From: a virus
IMG/VR virus record: IMGVR_UViG_3300029985_000089
Location: 1-38,069 of that record
Length of the DNA stretch: 38,069 nucleotides
Strand: one strand, 5' to 3'
Part shown: positions 1-7,150 of the stretch, in pieces
How the letters are laid out: every line of letters begins with the position of its first letter
Position numbering within the stretch: the first letter of the stretch is position 1
Position numbers and translations under genes: made by a program
The notes under the pieces: generated by a model
Seen by the model: the letters and a program-made list of their open reading frames with translations, nothing else
Database searches by the model: none
What the model was told of the DNA's origin: nothing

Positions 1-60
1 GTTAAGAGGGCGAACCCCCAGATAGGATGTAGGATTCATTGAAGAAAATTGACTAGACAT
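1..60 (-). CDS. 5' end of a fibre-region protein (partial)
   Basis: A minus-strand ATG at 60 opens a frame that runs off the window edge after 20 codons, beginning MSSQFSSMNPTSYLGVRPLN. It starts 7 nt after the stop of the upstream fibre gene, with AGGTAAAAT just before the ATG, so it looks like the next gene of the tail operon. Short openings of this kind (an xxYLGVxxxNP stretch near the N-terminus) occur in phage tail-fibre and structural proteins, but too little is visible to name it. Simple circular joining to the other window end does not keep the fibre frame there, so sequence is probably missing between the two ends. Confidence 0.6.
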   Translation of the reverse strand, partial: MSSQFSSMNPTSYLGVRPLN

Positions 61-67
61 ATTTTAC

Positions 68-754
68 CTATTGAAGAAGCCCATATAAAGTTATTGTGCC
101 AGATCTGATAGTCCCAGCAGTGAAGGAAAATTTTATGGCATTCCATGTGGCAGCAACTGTATTCGTCCCAGCAGCCTTTTGCCAGTAAATTCCTTCCACA
201 AAAAAATCCCCTTGAATACTAGGGATTGCTGAGGCCCCAAAATTGTAAAGCCAAAGTGTTCCAGAAGTGCCGTACGTATTGAGTGCCCCTGTAAAAAGCT
301 GAAATGTAGTGGTTGAATTTTGGTTGTTCACTGTGGCGCTGTTGTAGGAGAGATACCAGTTCCCCGAGGCATAGTTTGTCGCTGAATAGCTAGATCCATT
401 ATTCGACGAGATCTGCATTTGCAATGTACTTCCAGCAGCTGTAAGCAGAGCGTCAAAGACAACGACGTATGTGGTATATGTACTGGAAATCAAAGAGGTA
501 AAGGAAATTGAAGATGATGTAGAAGCATTTTGAGTCGAAAGTTTTACCCATGTACCCCTATCTGTGAATGTAGGGGCGTTACCAGCCCCATTAGAGGTAA
601 GGACCTGCCCCGCTGTCCCTACAGCTGTTGCGCCAATTGCAGTCGTTGCATTTCCATATAGGACGCCATCAGCTGTGAGGGTTTGTGCTCCTGTACCACC
701 AAACGCAACAGTTATAGGGTTTCCATAATCACAAGCATTTATGGTAGGCATCAT
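68..754 (-). CDS. Tail fibre / receptor-binding-like protein, 228 aa
   Basis: Virion protein of the fibre cluster, probably at the tail tip. Residues about 17-65 carry the low-complexity fibre motif with GGTGAQTLTADGVLYGN, followed by ATAVGTAGQVLTSNGAG and APTF, a segment common in phage tail fibres ahead of a variable tip. The rest (about 66-228) is Ser/Thr/Asn-rich beta-type sequence ending SGTITLYGL, a typical fibre C-terminus. It begins with two ATG codons after AAAGGTGA; either could be used. It lies 6 nt from the upstream fibre gene in one minus-strand operon. The role is inferred from composition and neighbours; the receptor is unknown. Confidence 0.7.
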   Translation of the reverse strand: MMPTINACDYGNPITVAFGGTGAQTLTADGVLYGNATTAIGATAVGTAGQVLTSNGAGNAPTFTDRGTWVKLSTQNASTSSSISFTSLISSTYTTYVVVFDALLTAAGSTLQMQISSNNGSSYSATNYASGNWYLSYNSATVNNQNSTTTFQLFTGALNTYGTSGTLWLYNFGASAIPSIQGDFFVEGIYWQKAAGTNTVAATWNAIKFSFTAGTIRSGTITLYGLLQ

Positions 755-760
755 TCACCT

Positions 761-1348
761 TTAGACAACAGTTATATTACCAATCGACGAGGTGACATAC
801 CACGTGGTATTGGCAACCAAACACACGCATGTTATGCAGTCCCCAGCATTTGTTGAGGCAAGGGACCCACCAACGCCATTTGTGGTATGTGTATTCCCAA
901 AGAATATTTCTTGTCCAGCGGCTTGGGATAGGGTCCATCCAACTGCCATGCCTACAATTGAGAAAATAGAGCCTAGCGCTGCTGTCGCTGGAAGGGTAAA
1001 CGCTGTCGTTCCCCCGCTGTTAGATCCATAGCCATTGTTGACAGCAATCGTTGTAGGAGCTGCCACCACAGACCAGGTAAGGCCTCCTCCTGAGGTTGCT
1101 ATCGTTATCGAGCCTGCCCCTCCAGTGATTGTGACGCCAGACCCTGCGCTCAATGAGGCTGCCACGGGGTCAGCGCCTGTACTGCCTATTAACACCTGCC
1201 CTGATGTTAGGGCTATGTTATTGATTCCGTTGGATGCCGCGCCGATTAAAACATCATGGATACTTGTAGTCGTACTACTAAATGATCCTGCGCCGTCATA
1301 TTTAACTATCCCAGACCCACTTAGATCTATCGCGTTATTAGTTACCAT
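761..1348 (-). CDS. Tail fibre tip protein with repeated C-terminal domain, 195 aa
   Basis: Fibre-cluster protein. The N-terminal half (1-85) has fibre-like Gly/Ser repeats (SGQVLIGSTG, LSAGSGVTITGGAGSITI). The C-terminal ~105 residues form a domain starting at LTWSVV and ending SSIGNITVV, with motifs VNNGY, LPATA, W(T/A)LSQ and VANT. The same domain ends the proteins at 1361-1828 and 2312-3613, so this is one member of a paralogous tip family. SD AGGATAAATT precedes the ATG. It probably contributes to host recognition, by analogy with other fibre tips; no enzyme motif is visible. Confidence 0.7.
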   Translation of the reverse strand: MVTNNAIDLSGSGIVKYDGAGSFSSTTTSIHDVLIGAASNGINNIALTSGQVLIGSTGADPVAASLSAGSGVTITGGAGSITIATSGGGLTWSVVAAPTTIAVNNGYGSNSGGTTAFTLPATAALGSIFSIVGMAVGWTLSQAAGQEIFFGNTHTTNGVGGSLASTNAGDCITCVCLVANTTWYVTSSIGNITVV

Positions 1349-1360
1349 AATTTATCCTAT

Positions 1361-1828
1361 TTAATTTACAAAAATGTTACCAATAGAACTTAAAACTTCA
1401 AACTGAACATTGGCTACTACGCAAACAATCTCTACGCAATCACTTATCTTCGATGCTGTTAGATTTCCAAAAACGCCTGGGGTTGTGGTCTCATCCCCAA
1501 AAATGATTGATTGCCCCGCATTCTGGGCGAGGGTCCATAAATTCCCGAGACCTGCGATCCTGTATGTATCCCCAAAAGACGCGGCTGCCGGAAGGACGAA
1601 GTTGACAACCCCAGCCCCTGCTGCCATATATCCATTGCCAGTCACCAACAATACTGGATTAGAGGCGGCAGTGACGTTGGCCCATGAATAGCCTCCACCC
1701 CCTCCGCCTCCACCAGAGATAGTGATTGTCCCTGTCCCATAGACAATAGTTATCCCAGCCCCAGCGACGAGGGACTCAGCTTTAACATGAGGGGGGACGG
1801 TGTCTTGGACAAGAAGTTTTTGAACCAT
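1361..1828 (-). CDS. Tail fibre tip protein, paralogue of neighbours, 155 aa
   Basis: Short fibre protein: N-terminal segment (about 1-45) with LVAGAGITIVYGTGTITI and an eight-glycine linker, then a ~105-residue C-terminal domain from YSWANV to SSIGNIFVN. That domain aligns along its length with those ending at 761 and 2312 (shared NGY, LPA, WTLAQNAGQ, VVAN and SSIGN positions). The Gly run probably acts as a flexible linker. No strong SD is visible before its ATG, so it may depend on coupling to the upstream gene, which stops 1 nt before its start. Likely virion tip component; receptor unknown. Confidence 0.65.
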   Translation of the reverse strand: MVQKLLVQDTVPPHVKAESLVAGAGITIVYGTGTITISGGGGGGGGYSWANVTAASNPVLLVTGNGYMAAGAGVVNFVLPAAASFGDTYRIAGLGNLWTLAQNAGQSIIFGDETTTPGVFGNLTASKISDCVEIVCVVANVQFEVLSSIGNIFVN

Positions 1829-1829
1829 A

Positions 1830-2297
1830 TTATTGCAATGTTGCTACCCAATAGCAGATTTGTATGTACAACACGTTGTCATTTGCCGCGTTCCCGCCAA
1901 AATTATTGATTGGATTCCATAAGACAACAGAAGTGTTGTTAATTAATCCTGATGCTAAATTTTCATTCGATGTCTGTAAATATCCTGAAATTGAGAAAGC
2001 GTCTGCAGTACCAGTCATAACAGCGTTTGACATTATTGTTGGAAAGATCGATGACGACATGAAATTATTGTATTTAACAGCCAAAAGCCCAGGGCCTGTG
2101 AAAGGAGAAGTCCCACCATAAGAAAATCGAGCTGCAAAAGACTTTGGCACGATGACAGTATTGGTTCCTTGTGCTGGGATTAATACTAAAGGTGATCCTA
2201 CTAAGTTCTTTAACTGTGCAGCTGTAGCTTTAGTATATGTAATTATAGGTAATTGTCTATTTGTTCCTGTCGCAATTATTTGGAGTGGTAATGACAT
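1830..2297 (-). CDS. Small fibre-region structural protein, 155 aa
   Basis: Unnamed protein embedded in the tail-fibre operon. It contains ITYTKATAAQLKNL, VLIPAQGTNTVIVPKSF and a hydrophobic beta-rich remainder, a pattern seen in small phage virion proteins that sit beside fibres. It lacks the glycine-rich repeats and the shared C-terminal domain of its neighbours. SD AAGGAAAC precedes the ATG by about 8 nt. It is flanked 1 nt downstream by one fibre gene and 14 nt upstream by another, so co-expression and a virion role are likely, but its function is unknown. Confidence 0.6.
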   Translation of the reverse strand: MSLPLQIIATGTNRQLPIITYTKATAAQLKNLVGSPLVLIPAQGTNTVIVPKSFAARFSYGGTSPFTGPGLLAVKYNNFMSSSIFPTIMSNAVMTGTADAFSISGYLQTSNENLASGLINNTSVVLWNPINNFGGNAANDNVLYIQICYWVATLQ

Positions 2298-2311
2298 TTA
2301 GTTTGTTTCCT

Positions 2312-3613
2312 TTATACTATTGTAAATGTGCCAGTTGTCGCGATCGCCGTCCAGTGAGTGTTGGCCACATCACAGATCAGTGTCAGCGTGGTGCCAGCTG
2401 TTAGCGAGGTCACCGAACCACCGGGGCCAGGCGTTGATGTAGTTGGACTTATGGTAATTGACTGTAAAACTGCTTGGGATATAGCCCACGACGTAGCTCC
2501 TGCAAGGACAAGCCCTATTTGGGTCCCCACTGCTGCTGTCGCTGGCAAACTAAACGACAGGGCCCCTCCTGAGGTGCACAAATATCCATTGTTAACCGCC
2601 AAAGTTCCTGAAGCCCCTACGGTAGTCCATGTCATTACCCCCTGTATTGCCTTGGCCCCTAATTGGCCTGTAGAGGAGTTTACTGTGACAAGCTGAGAGT
2701 TGGCCGTGGTAACGCCTGTGATGCCTGCCAGCGAACATGTAGTCTGTGTTCCTTGCGTACCTATATGGATAGCATTACTTTCCCCAGTTATCCCAAGATT
2801 TAATATATCAATATTATTTGATTCTGAAGTAGTATAAGCTCCTCCTGAATCGTTACCAATAATTACGTTATTATTTCCGTTAACTAGTGAAACTAAAGTG
2901 CTCACTCCTAATGATATATTGTTGCTGCCTGTGGTTAATGTTTCTTGAGAACCATTTCCTATAGCTATATTTGAATCTGGATTAACTGCACTAAACATAG
3001 CTCTTTCTCCAATAGCGATACATTTCGTTGGTGCTGCCGGATAAGCCCCTTTTAATGCAATAAATCCAATTCCTATATTCGATCCATTGTTATAACCCTC
3101 TGATCCACCAGATACTATATTTACTCCTGCTGAGTTTCCAACAAATGTATTTTCGCCAAAAATAGGATCAGAGAAATATTTTAAACATTGATTCCCTACA
3201 GCAGTATTTCCACTTCCTACTGTCAAACTAGATAATGCCTGATATCCAATTGCTGTATTAAATGCAGAGCTATTAGTAAGATTTCCAGCAGATATTCCAA
3301 GAAATGTATTTTGATCTTCTGATCCTGATGGCCCATAATTGTGCATAAATGGTTCGCCACCCAATGAATACATTCCAGCAGTGCCTGATGCGTTAGTCGC
3401 TGGCTGGGAAATGGAATTATTCAAACAAACCTGGACTGTATCACCTGATCCAATGGTGTTGATATTGATGTCTTGTCCACCAACAGATTTTCCCCCATGA
3501 ATATTGAGGGCTCCAGCAGCTGAATTTGCTGTCCCTGAATCCTCGTGGAATACTGTAGCGCCCCCGCCACCCCCTCCACCTCCTTCTGAATTTATTGATC
3601 CTGCTTGAGACAT
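2312..3613 (-). CDS. Tail fibre with YadA-like head repeats and tip domain, 433 aa
   Basis: Long trimeric-type fibre. After a Gly-rich start (about 8-20), residues about 100-270 contain a ladder of TAIGYQAL, NTAVGNQCL, NTFVGNSAG, CIAIGERAM, SNIAIGNGS, NNISLGVST and NNVIIGNDSG. These are left-handed parallel beta-roll repeats as in trimeric autotransporter adhesin (YadA) heads, also used in phage fibres. A linker with SLAGITGV leads to the ~110-residue C-terminal domain shared with the proteins at 761 and 1361. A strong SD (AGGAGGAGAT) precedes the ATG. No intramolecular chaperone (S74 peptidase) domain is visible. Most likely a host-recognition fibre. Confidence 0.75.
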   Translation of the reverse strand: MSQAGSINSEGGGGGGGGATVFHEDSGTANSAAGALNIHGGKSVGGQDININTIGSGDTVQVCLNNSISQPATNASGTAGMYSLGGEPFMHNYGPSGSEDQNTFLGISAGNLTNSSAFNTAIGYQALSSLTVGSGNTAVGNQCLKYFSDPIFGENTFVGNSAGVNIVSGGSEGYNNGSNIGIGFIALKGAYPAAPTKCIAIGERAMFSAVNPDSNIAIGNGSQETLTTGSNNISLGVSTLVSLVNGNNNVIIGNDSGGAYTTSESNNIDILNLGITGESNAIHIGTQGTQTTCSLAGITGVTTANSQLVTVNSSTGQLGAKAIQGVMTWTTVGASGTLAVNNGYLCTSGGALSFSLPATAAVGTQIGLVLAGATSWAISQAVLQSITISPTTSTPGPGGSVTSLTAGTTLTLICDVANTHWTAIATTGTFTIV

Positions 3614-3621
3614 ATCTCCTC

Positions 3622-3954
3622 CTAATTGGCTATATATTGGGCTACAAGATAGATAGGACCTGTTGAGGCCGTTCCTTTAATATAAAACTGCGTACCTCGG
3701 GCGATAGATAGCCCTCCTTCTCTTGAGGCATTGGCACTCTCGTCATAGAGGAAAAAATTCTCTGCTGGACAAAGGTCCATATCAGTTATTCCATTCGTTG
3801 ATATTGTTATGTCATTTCCTGCTTCATTGATAAATTTTATCAAAAAACAATTGTGAATAAGAGGAGCGCCTATCGCTTGATAAGCTCCAGTTAAAGTGGA
3901 GCTATCCATACTTCTAAGTGGCTCCCAAGCCACTCTAATCCCTAATGAAGACAT
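3622..3954 (-). CDS. Small conserved virion protein of fibre cluster, 110 aa
   Basis: Compact beta-rich protein: N-terminal MSSLGIRVAWEPLRSM, central FINEAGNDITISTNGITD, and a C-terminus RGTQFYIKGTAST then IYLVAQYIA. Small proteins with a RGTxFYxKGT...YLVxQY ending recur next to fibre genes of tailed phages and are probably minor tail or capping proteins, but have no assigned role. It has no signal peptide or membrane segment. It lies 8 nt upstream of the YadA-like fibre and 15 nt downstream of the next fibre gene. Confidence 0.6.
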   Translation of the reverse strand: MSSLGIRVAWEPLRSMDSSTLTGAYQAIGAPLIHNCFLIKFINEAGNDITISTNGITDMDLCPAENFFLYDESANASREGGLSIARGTQFYIKGTASTGPIYLVAQYIAN

Positions 3955-3969
3955 GTTATTACCTATAGG

Positions 3970-4707
3970 TTAGAGCCCTTCGACACAAAGGTAGTTAAAT
4001 GAAGAAATGTCTGTAGCAACAGCTACCCCCGTAGCATCATAGGAGGTGACGGTAAGGGTCCCAGGCACTGAGGTGTCAGCAATGAGAAAGCCTAGGGCTA
4101 GTGATGCATTGAGGGCGCATCTTGAGAGAAAGACTCTCGTGTTGGCATCAACGATGGCAATAGCAATTGATTGAGTCCCTGCTACAAGGGCAGCAGTTCC
4201 AAGAGTTGCATTGGCGCCTTCTGTAATCCCCAATCCAGTGCCAGGTGCATCAAAGTCAAGATTCCCATTTGCAAGAGAAATATTCCCTGCCGTGACTGTG
4301 AGGTCTCCAGATGAAACTATGACTCCCCCAGCGCCCTTAGGGGTAAGAACAAGGTCAATTGCTGCATTTGTCCCAATAGCTGACCAAATATTTCCTGTCA
4401 AATCTGTGGATGTCGCCGCTGTTGACGTAACGAAATGCAGGGCTGTTGCTGCCCCTGTGACTGTTAGAGCTCCTACTACAGGAGTAAAAGAGCCTCCTAG
4501 ACTAAGCCACGAGGCAATTCCGCCAGAATTAGAGGCTAAGGCAAAGATTGTTCCCGCTACTGTATTGTCCCAGATTTGTGCAAAAGGATATCCAGTGTCA
4601 GAGGGGGTTGGGTCTCTGCGGGCGATTATAGGTTTTGGAAATTGATTGACAATAGGCTGAGGAAGGCCATAGAGGGATTCAGCTTGGGTTTGAAGATGCT
4701 TTACCAT
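3970..4707 (-). CDS. Tail fibre / proximal tail attachment protein, 245 aa
   Basis: First gene of the fibre operon. The N-terminal ~75 residues include NQFPKPIIARRDPTPSDTGY and FAQIWDNTVAGTIFALAS, a phrase found at the N-terminus of phage fibres whose remainder describes a generic 'dataset-like' beta repeat (here TVTGAATALHFVTSTAATSTDL, LTPKGAGGVIVSSGDLTVTAGNISLANGNLDF, split over 90-160). The C-terminus is compact (FLIADTSVPGTLTVTSYDATG). SD AAGGAG lies 7 nt before the ATG and a sigma70-like promoter lies 37-65 nt upstream, so this gene probably begins a separate tail-fibre transcript. Confidence 0.7.
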   Translation of the reverse strand: MVKHLQTQAESLYGLPQPIVNQFPKPIIARRDPTPSDTGYPFAQIWDNTVAGTIFALASNSGGIASWLSLGGSFTPVVGALTVTGAATALHFVTSTAATSTDLTGNIWSAIGTNAAIDLVLTPKGAGGVIVSSGDLTVTAGNISLANGNLDFDAPGTGLGITEGANATLGTAALVAGTQSIAIAIVDANTRVFLSRCALNASLALGFLIADTSVPGTLTVTSYDATGVAVATDISSFNYLCVEGL

Positions 4708-4743
4708 AAATACTCCTTGGGTTAGGTGGTAAATTTTTTCTTT

Positions 4744-4772
4744 ACAATACCAGCTAATAGGAGATGTGTCAA
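4744..4772 (-). promoter_or_regulatory. Sigma70-like promoter of the fibre operon
   Basis: Minus-strand -35 TTGACA (4767-4772) and -10 TATTGT (4744-4749) separated by 17 nt. The predicted start near 4737 leaves a ~30-nt leader before the SD and ATG at 4707. The -10 is embedded in GTATTGTAAAGAAAA, which recurs upstream of the portal gene. Confidence 0.65.
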
Positions 4773-4821
4773 AAATAATTTATCAGAGTATTGTGAAGAT
4801 AGGTCATAGGGGGGCCAAAAG

Positions 4822-5013
4822 ATGGATTCTTTAATTTCTGGAATTATATCGTTTGTCAACATTGTCTGTCTTATGGCAGGATTTTACTTTGTCAAAATCT
4901 ATGTGCATAGAGAGCAAGAAGAAATGAGAAAATATAGAAAAATGACAGGGTTGGAAATTACTTTACTGAATAAAAAACTTGAGGGATTAAATGGCGGCGG
5001 TAATCACAGTTGA
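4822..5013 (+). CDS. Small membrane protein (holin-like), 63 aa
   Basis: Begins with ATG 4822 after a weak SD (AGGGGGGCC further upstream). Residues about 4-27 form one hydrophobic segment (SLISGIISFVNIVCLMAGFYFVKI); the rest is charged, with a short coiled-coil-like helix (EQEEMRKYRKMTG and LEITLLNKKLEGL). It opens a plus-strand group of four tiny membrane-protein genes inserted between two minus-strand virion blocks. Size, topology and position fit a holin or lysis accessory protein, but no family was recognised. Confidence 0.6.
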   Translation: MDSLISGIISFVNIVCLMAGFYFVKIYVHREQEEMRKYRKMTGLEITLLNKKLEGLNGGGNHS

Positions 5014-5074
5014 GATTTTGGTTGTGTCTATATGGCTTTGGATGCTATGGTTGCTGATCACTAAAAAGGAGTGA
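4991..5074 (+). CDS. 27-aa single-span membrane peptide
   Basis: ATG 4991 to TGA 5074, MAAVITVEILVV then SIWLWMLWLLITKKE: almost entirely one transmembrane helix with a KKE cytoplasmic-type tail. It overlaps the preceding gene by 23 nt in another frame and ends 1 nt before the next ATG, so translation is probably coupled. Its size is that of the smallest phage lysis or signalling peptides. The evidence is composition and gene packing only. Confidence 0.5.
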   Translation: MAAVITVEILVVSIWLWMLWLLITKKE

Positions 5075-5075
5075 G

Positions 5076-5303
5076 ATGATGGATATAGACTACGCAGTGA
5101 TCACTATCGTTGCAGCCAACGTAGGGTTGGCATGGGGAGTCATATCTTCAACCAGAAATTCTATTCAGGAAAATAGGAAGGAAATGATTTCTCTTTTCTT
5201 ACATAGCGATAAGAAAATAGATGAGATGGCAAAAGAGATGAAGGACTTTCATGGAAAGCTGTGCGAGATTGAAGGAATGAAGAAAATAGGAGACGCGAAA
5301 TAA
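5076..5303 (+). CDS. Small membrane protein with coiled tail, 75 aa
   Basis: Starts MMDIDYAVITIVAANVGLAWGVI: a single N-terminal hydrophobic segment (about 6-25), followed by a long charged helix (SIQENRKEMISLFLHSDKKI and DEMAKEMKDFHGKLCEIEGM). One transmembrane span plus coiled coil resembles small phage holin/antiholin or Rz-like proteins. A strong SD (AAAAAGGAGTG) precedes the ATG and the stop overlaps the next start (TAATG). Unnamed; the role is inferred from the cassette. Confidence 0.6.
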   Translation: MMDIDYAVITIVAANVGLAWGVISSTRNSIQENRKEMISLFLHSDKKIDEMAKEMKDFHGKLCEIEGMKKIGDAK

Positions 5304-5383
5304 TGGAAGCTATAGCACTGTTAGTTGTATTTTTGGTTTTATTCGCATTAGATACATTTACATCATATAGAATTTTTCATTAG
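5303..5383 (+). CDS. 26-aa single-span membrane peptide
   Basis: ATG 5303 overlaps the preceding stop as TAATG and the frame ends at TAG 5381-5383. The peptide MEAIALLVVFLVLFALDTFT plus a short basic/aromatic end (SYRIFH) is one transmembrane helix. It ends 3 nt before the convergent stop of the ejection-protein gene. It completes a set of four overlapping or coupled membrane-protein genes. The length and coupling suggest it is real, but confidence is limited by its size. Confidence 0.5.
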   Translation: MEAIALLVVFLVLFALDTFTSYRIFH

Positions 5384-5386
5384 TAA

Positions 5387-7150
5387 TTATTCAGGCCAAT
5401 CAATATTTTTATATGCTTCAGGATTTTCTTTTTTCATTTTGTCTTTAATTGTTTTTAAAGCAGTAAGAGCCAATTTTGGACTATCTTGCATCATGGCCCG
5501 AGCACTGGTTCTCAAAACCCCCTGCCACCGTGGATTCATTAAAAGCTGATTGGAAAGAAAATCCCTAGCGAATGATACGCCTGCTCCTATGACTGCGCCA
5601 GCAGCTGGATGGCCAATTATTGCCCCACCAGCTCCAGCAAGAATAGTTGCTATAAAACCTTGTGCAGTAGTCCCATGAGCCCAAGATCTTTCCAGATTTC
5701 TCCAACCAACGTTATTAATAAAATCTAATCTTCTTTCATACAATCTATTTCCAAATCTGAAATCTCTTCCTAAATCCCTATCAACATTAGTTATAGTTCT
5801 TGAAATTCTTGTATTAAGAGGCTGTAAAAGATTCATTTGTGAAGGTCTATTTTCTCTAAATACCCTGTTTATCCCTCTGTAAGCTAACATTAGCTGTTCA
5901 GCGTCAACAGGCCCATCCCCTATATCTCTAATTATTGAATTTAAATAATTTACTACAGCCTGGTTGTGTGGCTCGTCTCCAGGTTCTCTCATCAATCTAT
6001 CTCTCATTCTTTCTGCGTAATTTCTCAAAGAATTCGCTTGATTTTGAGGAACAATGACACCTCTACCTCTTTCATGTACAGAATTAATAAATTGACTTGT
6101 CCCTCTTTCAGCCCCTGCGATAGCTGCTCTATTAGCTTCCGTTTCAGCAGTATGTGCTCCAAGCCTTCTGGTTGCCTGCTCACCTTGCAATAAAGGCGTT
6201 AATTCTTCGTCTGTAAGACCAGCACGTTGTCCAGCCGCATAAACAACCCTCTGCTCTCTAGTCATGTCTTCTGGATTTAGTCCTTCGGACAATCTTCCAG
6301 ATTGAGAAACTGCAGCAATTAAGATTCTAGCTGCTGCCTTCTTGTTTGGACTTGCTCCTTGATTTTCCATTTCATCAATAAGTTTTCTAGCAGTGTAAGT
6401 TCCAACGCCGCTCCTAACCATTCGATTAAATAAAGACCTACCAGCCCCAGGACCTAATAAAGACATAAAAAATTCCATGTCTTCTTCTTGCCCTCTTTCT
6501 TTTTTAGACTCAGGCTTAGTGGATGGAAATTTTTCTTCTATTCCCTGTTTTAGCTCTTCGGTGGTAGGAAACCTCCCTCCCTGTGGTTCCAAACCCCATT
6601 TTTTCAACTGGCTCCTGGCTTTTTCTGGATCTTCTCCAAAAGCTTTTGCAATCAAATTTTCGCCAAATTGCTGTGTTGATCCAGCAATACCTAAAGGGAA
6701 AGCAACGCCAACTTTTGCAGCCCTACCTAAAGTTCTTCTATCTTCTTCTTCTTTTGTTCTTGGAGGAGATGAAATAGCTTCTTGGTACCCAGGTTGATCA
6801 AAAAGATAGTTTAACCCCTGCGCTTGATCTTCATGTAGCTTTTGTGCATATTTTGTCGCTTCTTCTGGTGAAGAAAAAATTCCTAAATGCTTTCCAGTCT
6901 GCTGATATTGTTGGATTGTTTCTAAATCAGATAATTTACGACCATCATCGCTAATGGTAGGTAATAAAACTTCGTTACCATCAAAGTTAAAAGATTTTGA
7001 AGCAACTGTGCTTATAGACCCATCTGAATTTTTTACCTTAGGCCTATTTGTAAGATCAATATTTCCAGGTTGTTTATATTGCTCATCACTTTGTGAAGAA
7101 GCATCATTTAACATCAAGTCTACGATTGAAGTATCATTTTTATTTTTCAT
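5387..7150 (-). CDS. Large internal virion / ejection-type protein, ~587 aa
   Basis: Start chosen at ATG 7150, which overlaps the upstream stop by 11 nt; a longer frame reaches 7198 but would lie further inside the upstream gene. Residues about 29-115 carry a conserved phage module: GNIDLTNRPKVKNSDGSIST, VLLPTISDDGRKLSD, QYQQTGKHLGIFSSPEEATK and YAQKLHEDQ. This module is known from large phage structural and internal proteins. Long charged helices follow, then near residues 490-530 a glycine-zipper hydrophobic stretch (ATILAGAGGAIIGHPAAGAV) that could insert in membranes during DNA ejection. Last of three large proteins (5387, 7140, 8665) resembling a podovirus ejection-protein set. Enzyme activity is not evident. 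Confidence 0.65.
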   Translation of the reverse strand: MKNKNDTSIVDLMLNDASSQSDEQYKQPGNIDLTNRPKVKNSDGSISTVASKSFNFDGNEVLLPTISDDGRKLSDLETIQQYQQTGKHLGIFSSPEEATKYAQKLHEDQAQGLNYLFDQPGYQEAISSPPRTKEEEDRRTLGRAAKVGVAFPLGIAGSTQQFGENLIAKAFGEDPEKARSQLKKWGLEPQGGRFPTTEELKQGIEEKFPSTKPESKKERGQEEDMEFFMSLLGPGAGRSLFNRMVRSGVGTYTARKLIDEMENQGASPNKKAAARILIAAVSQSGRLSEGLNPEDMTREQRVVYAAGQRAGLTDEELTPLLQGEQATRRLGAHTAETEANRAAIAGAERGTSQFINSVHERGRGVIVPQNQANSLRNYAERMRDRLMREPGDEPHNQAVVNYLNSIIRDIGDGPVDAEQLMLAYRGINRVFRENRPSQMNLLQPLNTRISRTITNVDRDLGRDFRFGNRLYERRLDFINNVGWRNLERSWAHGTTAQGFIATILAGAGGAIIGHPAAGAVIGAGVSFARDFLSNQLLMNPRWQGVLRTSARAMMQDSPKLALTALKTIKDKMKKENPEAYKNIDWPE

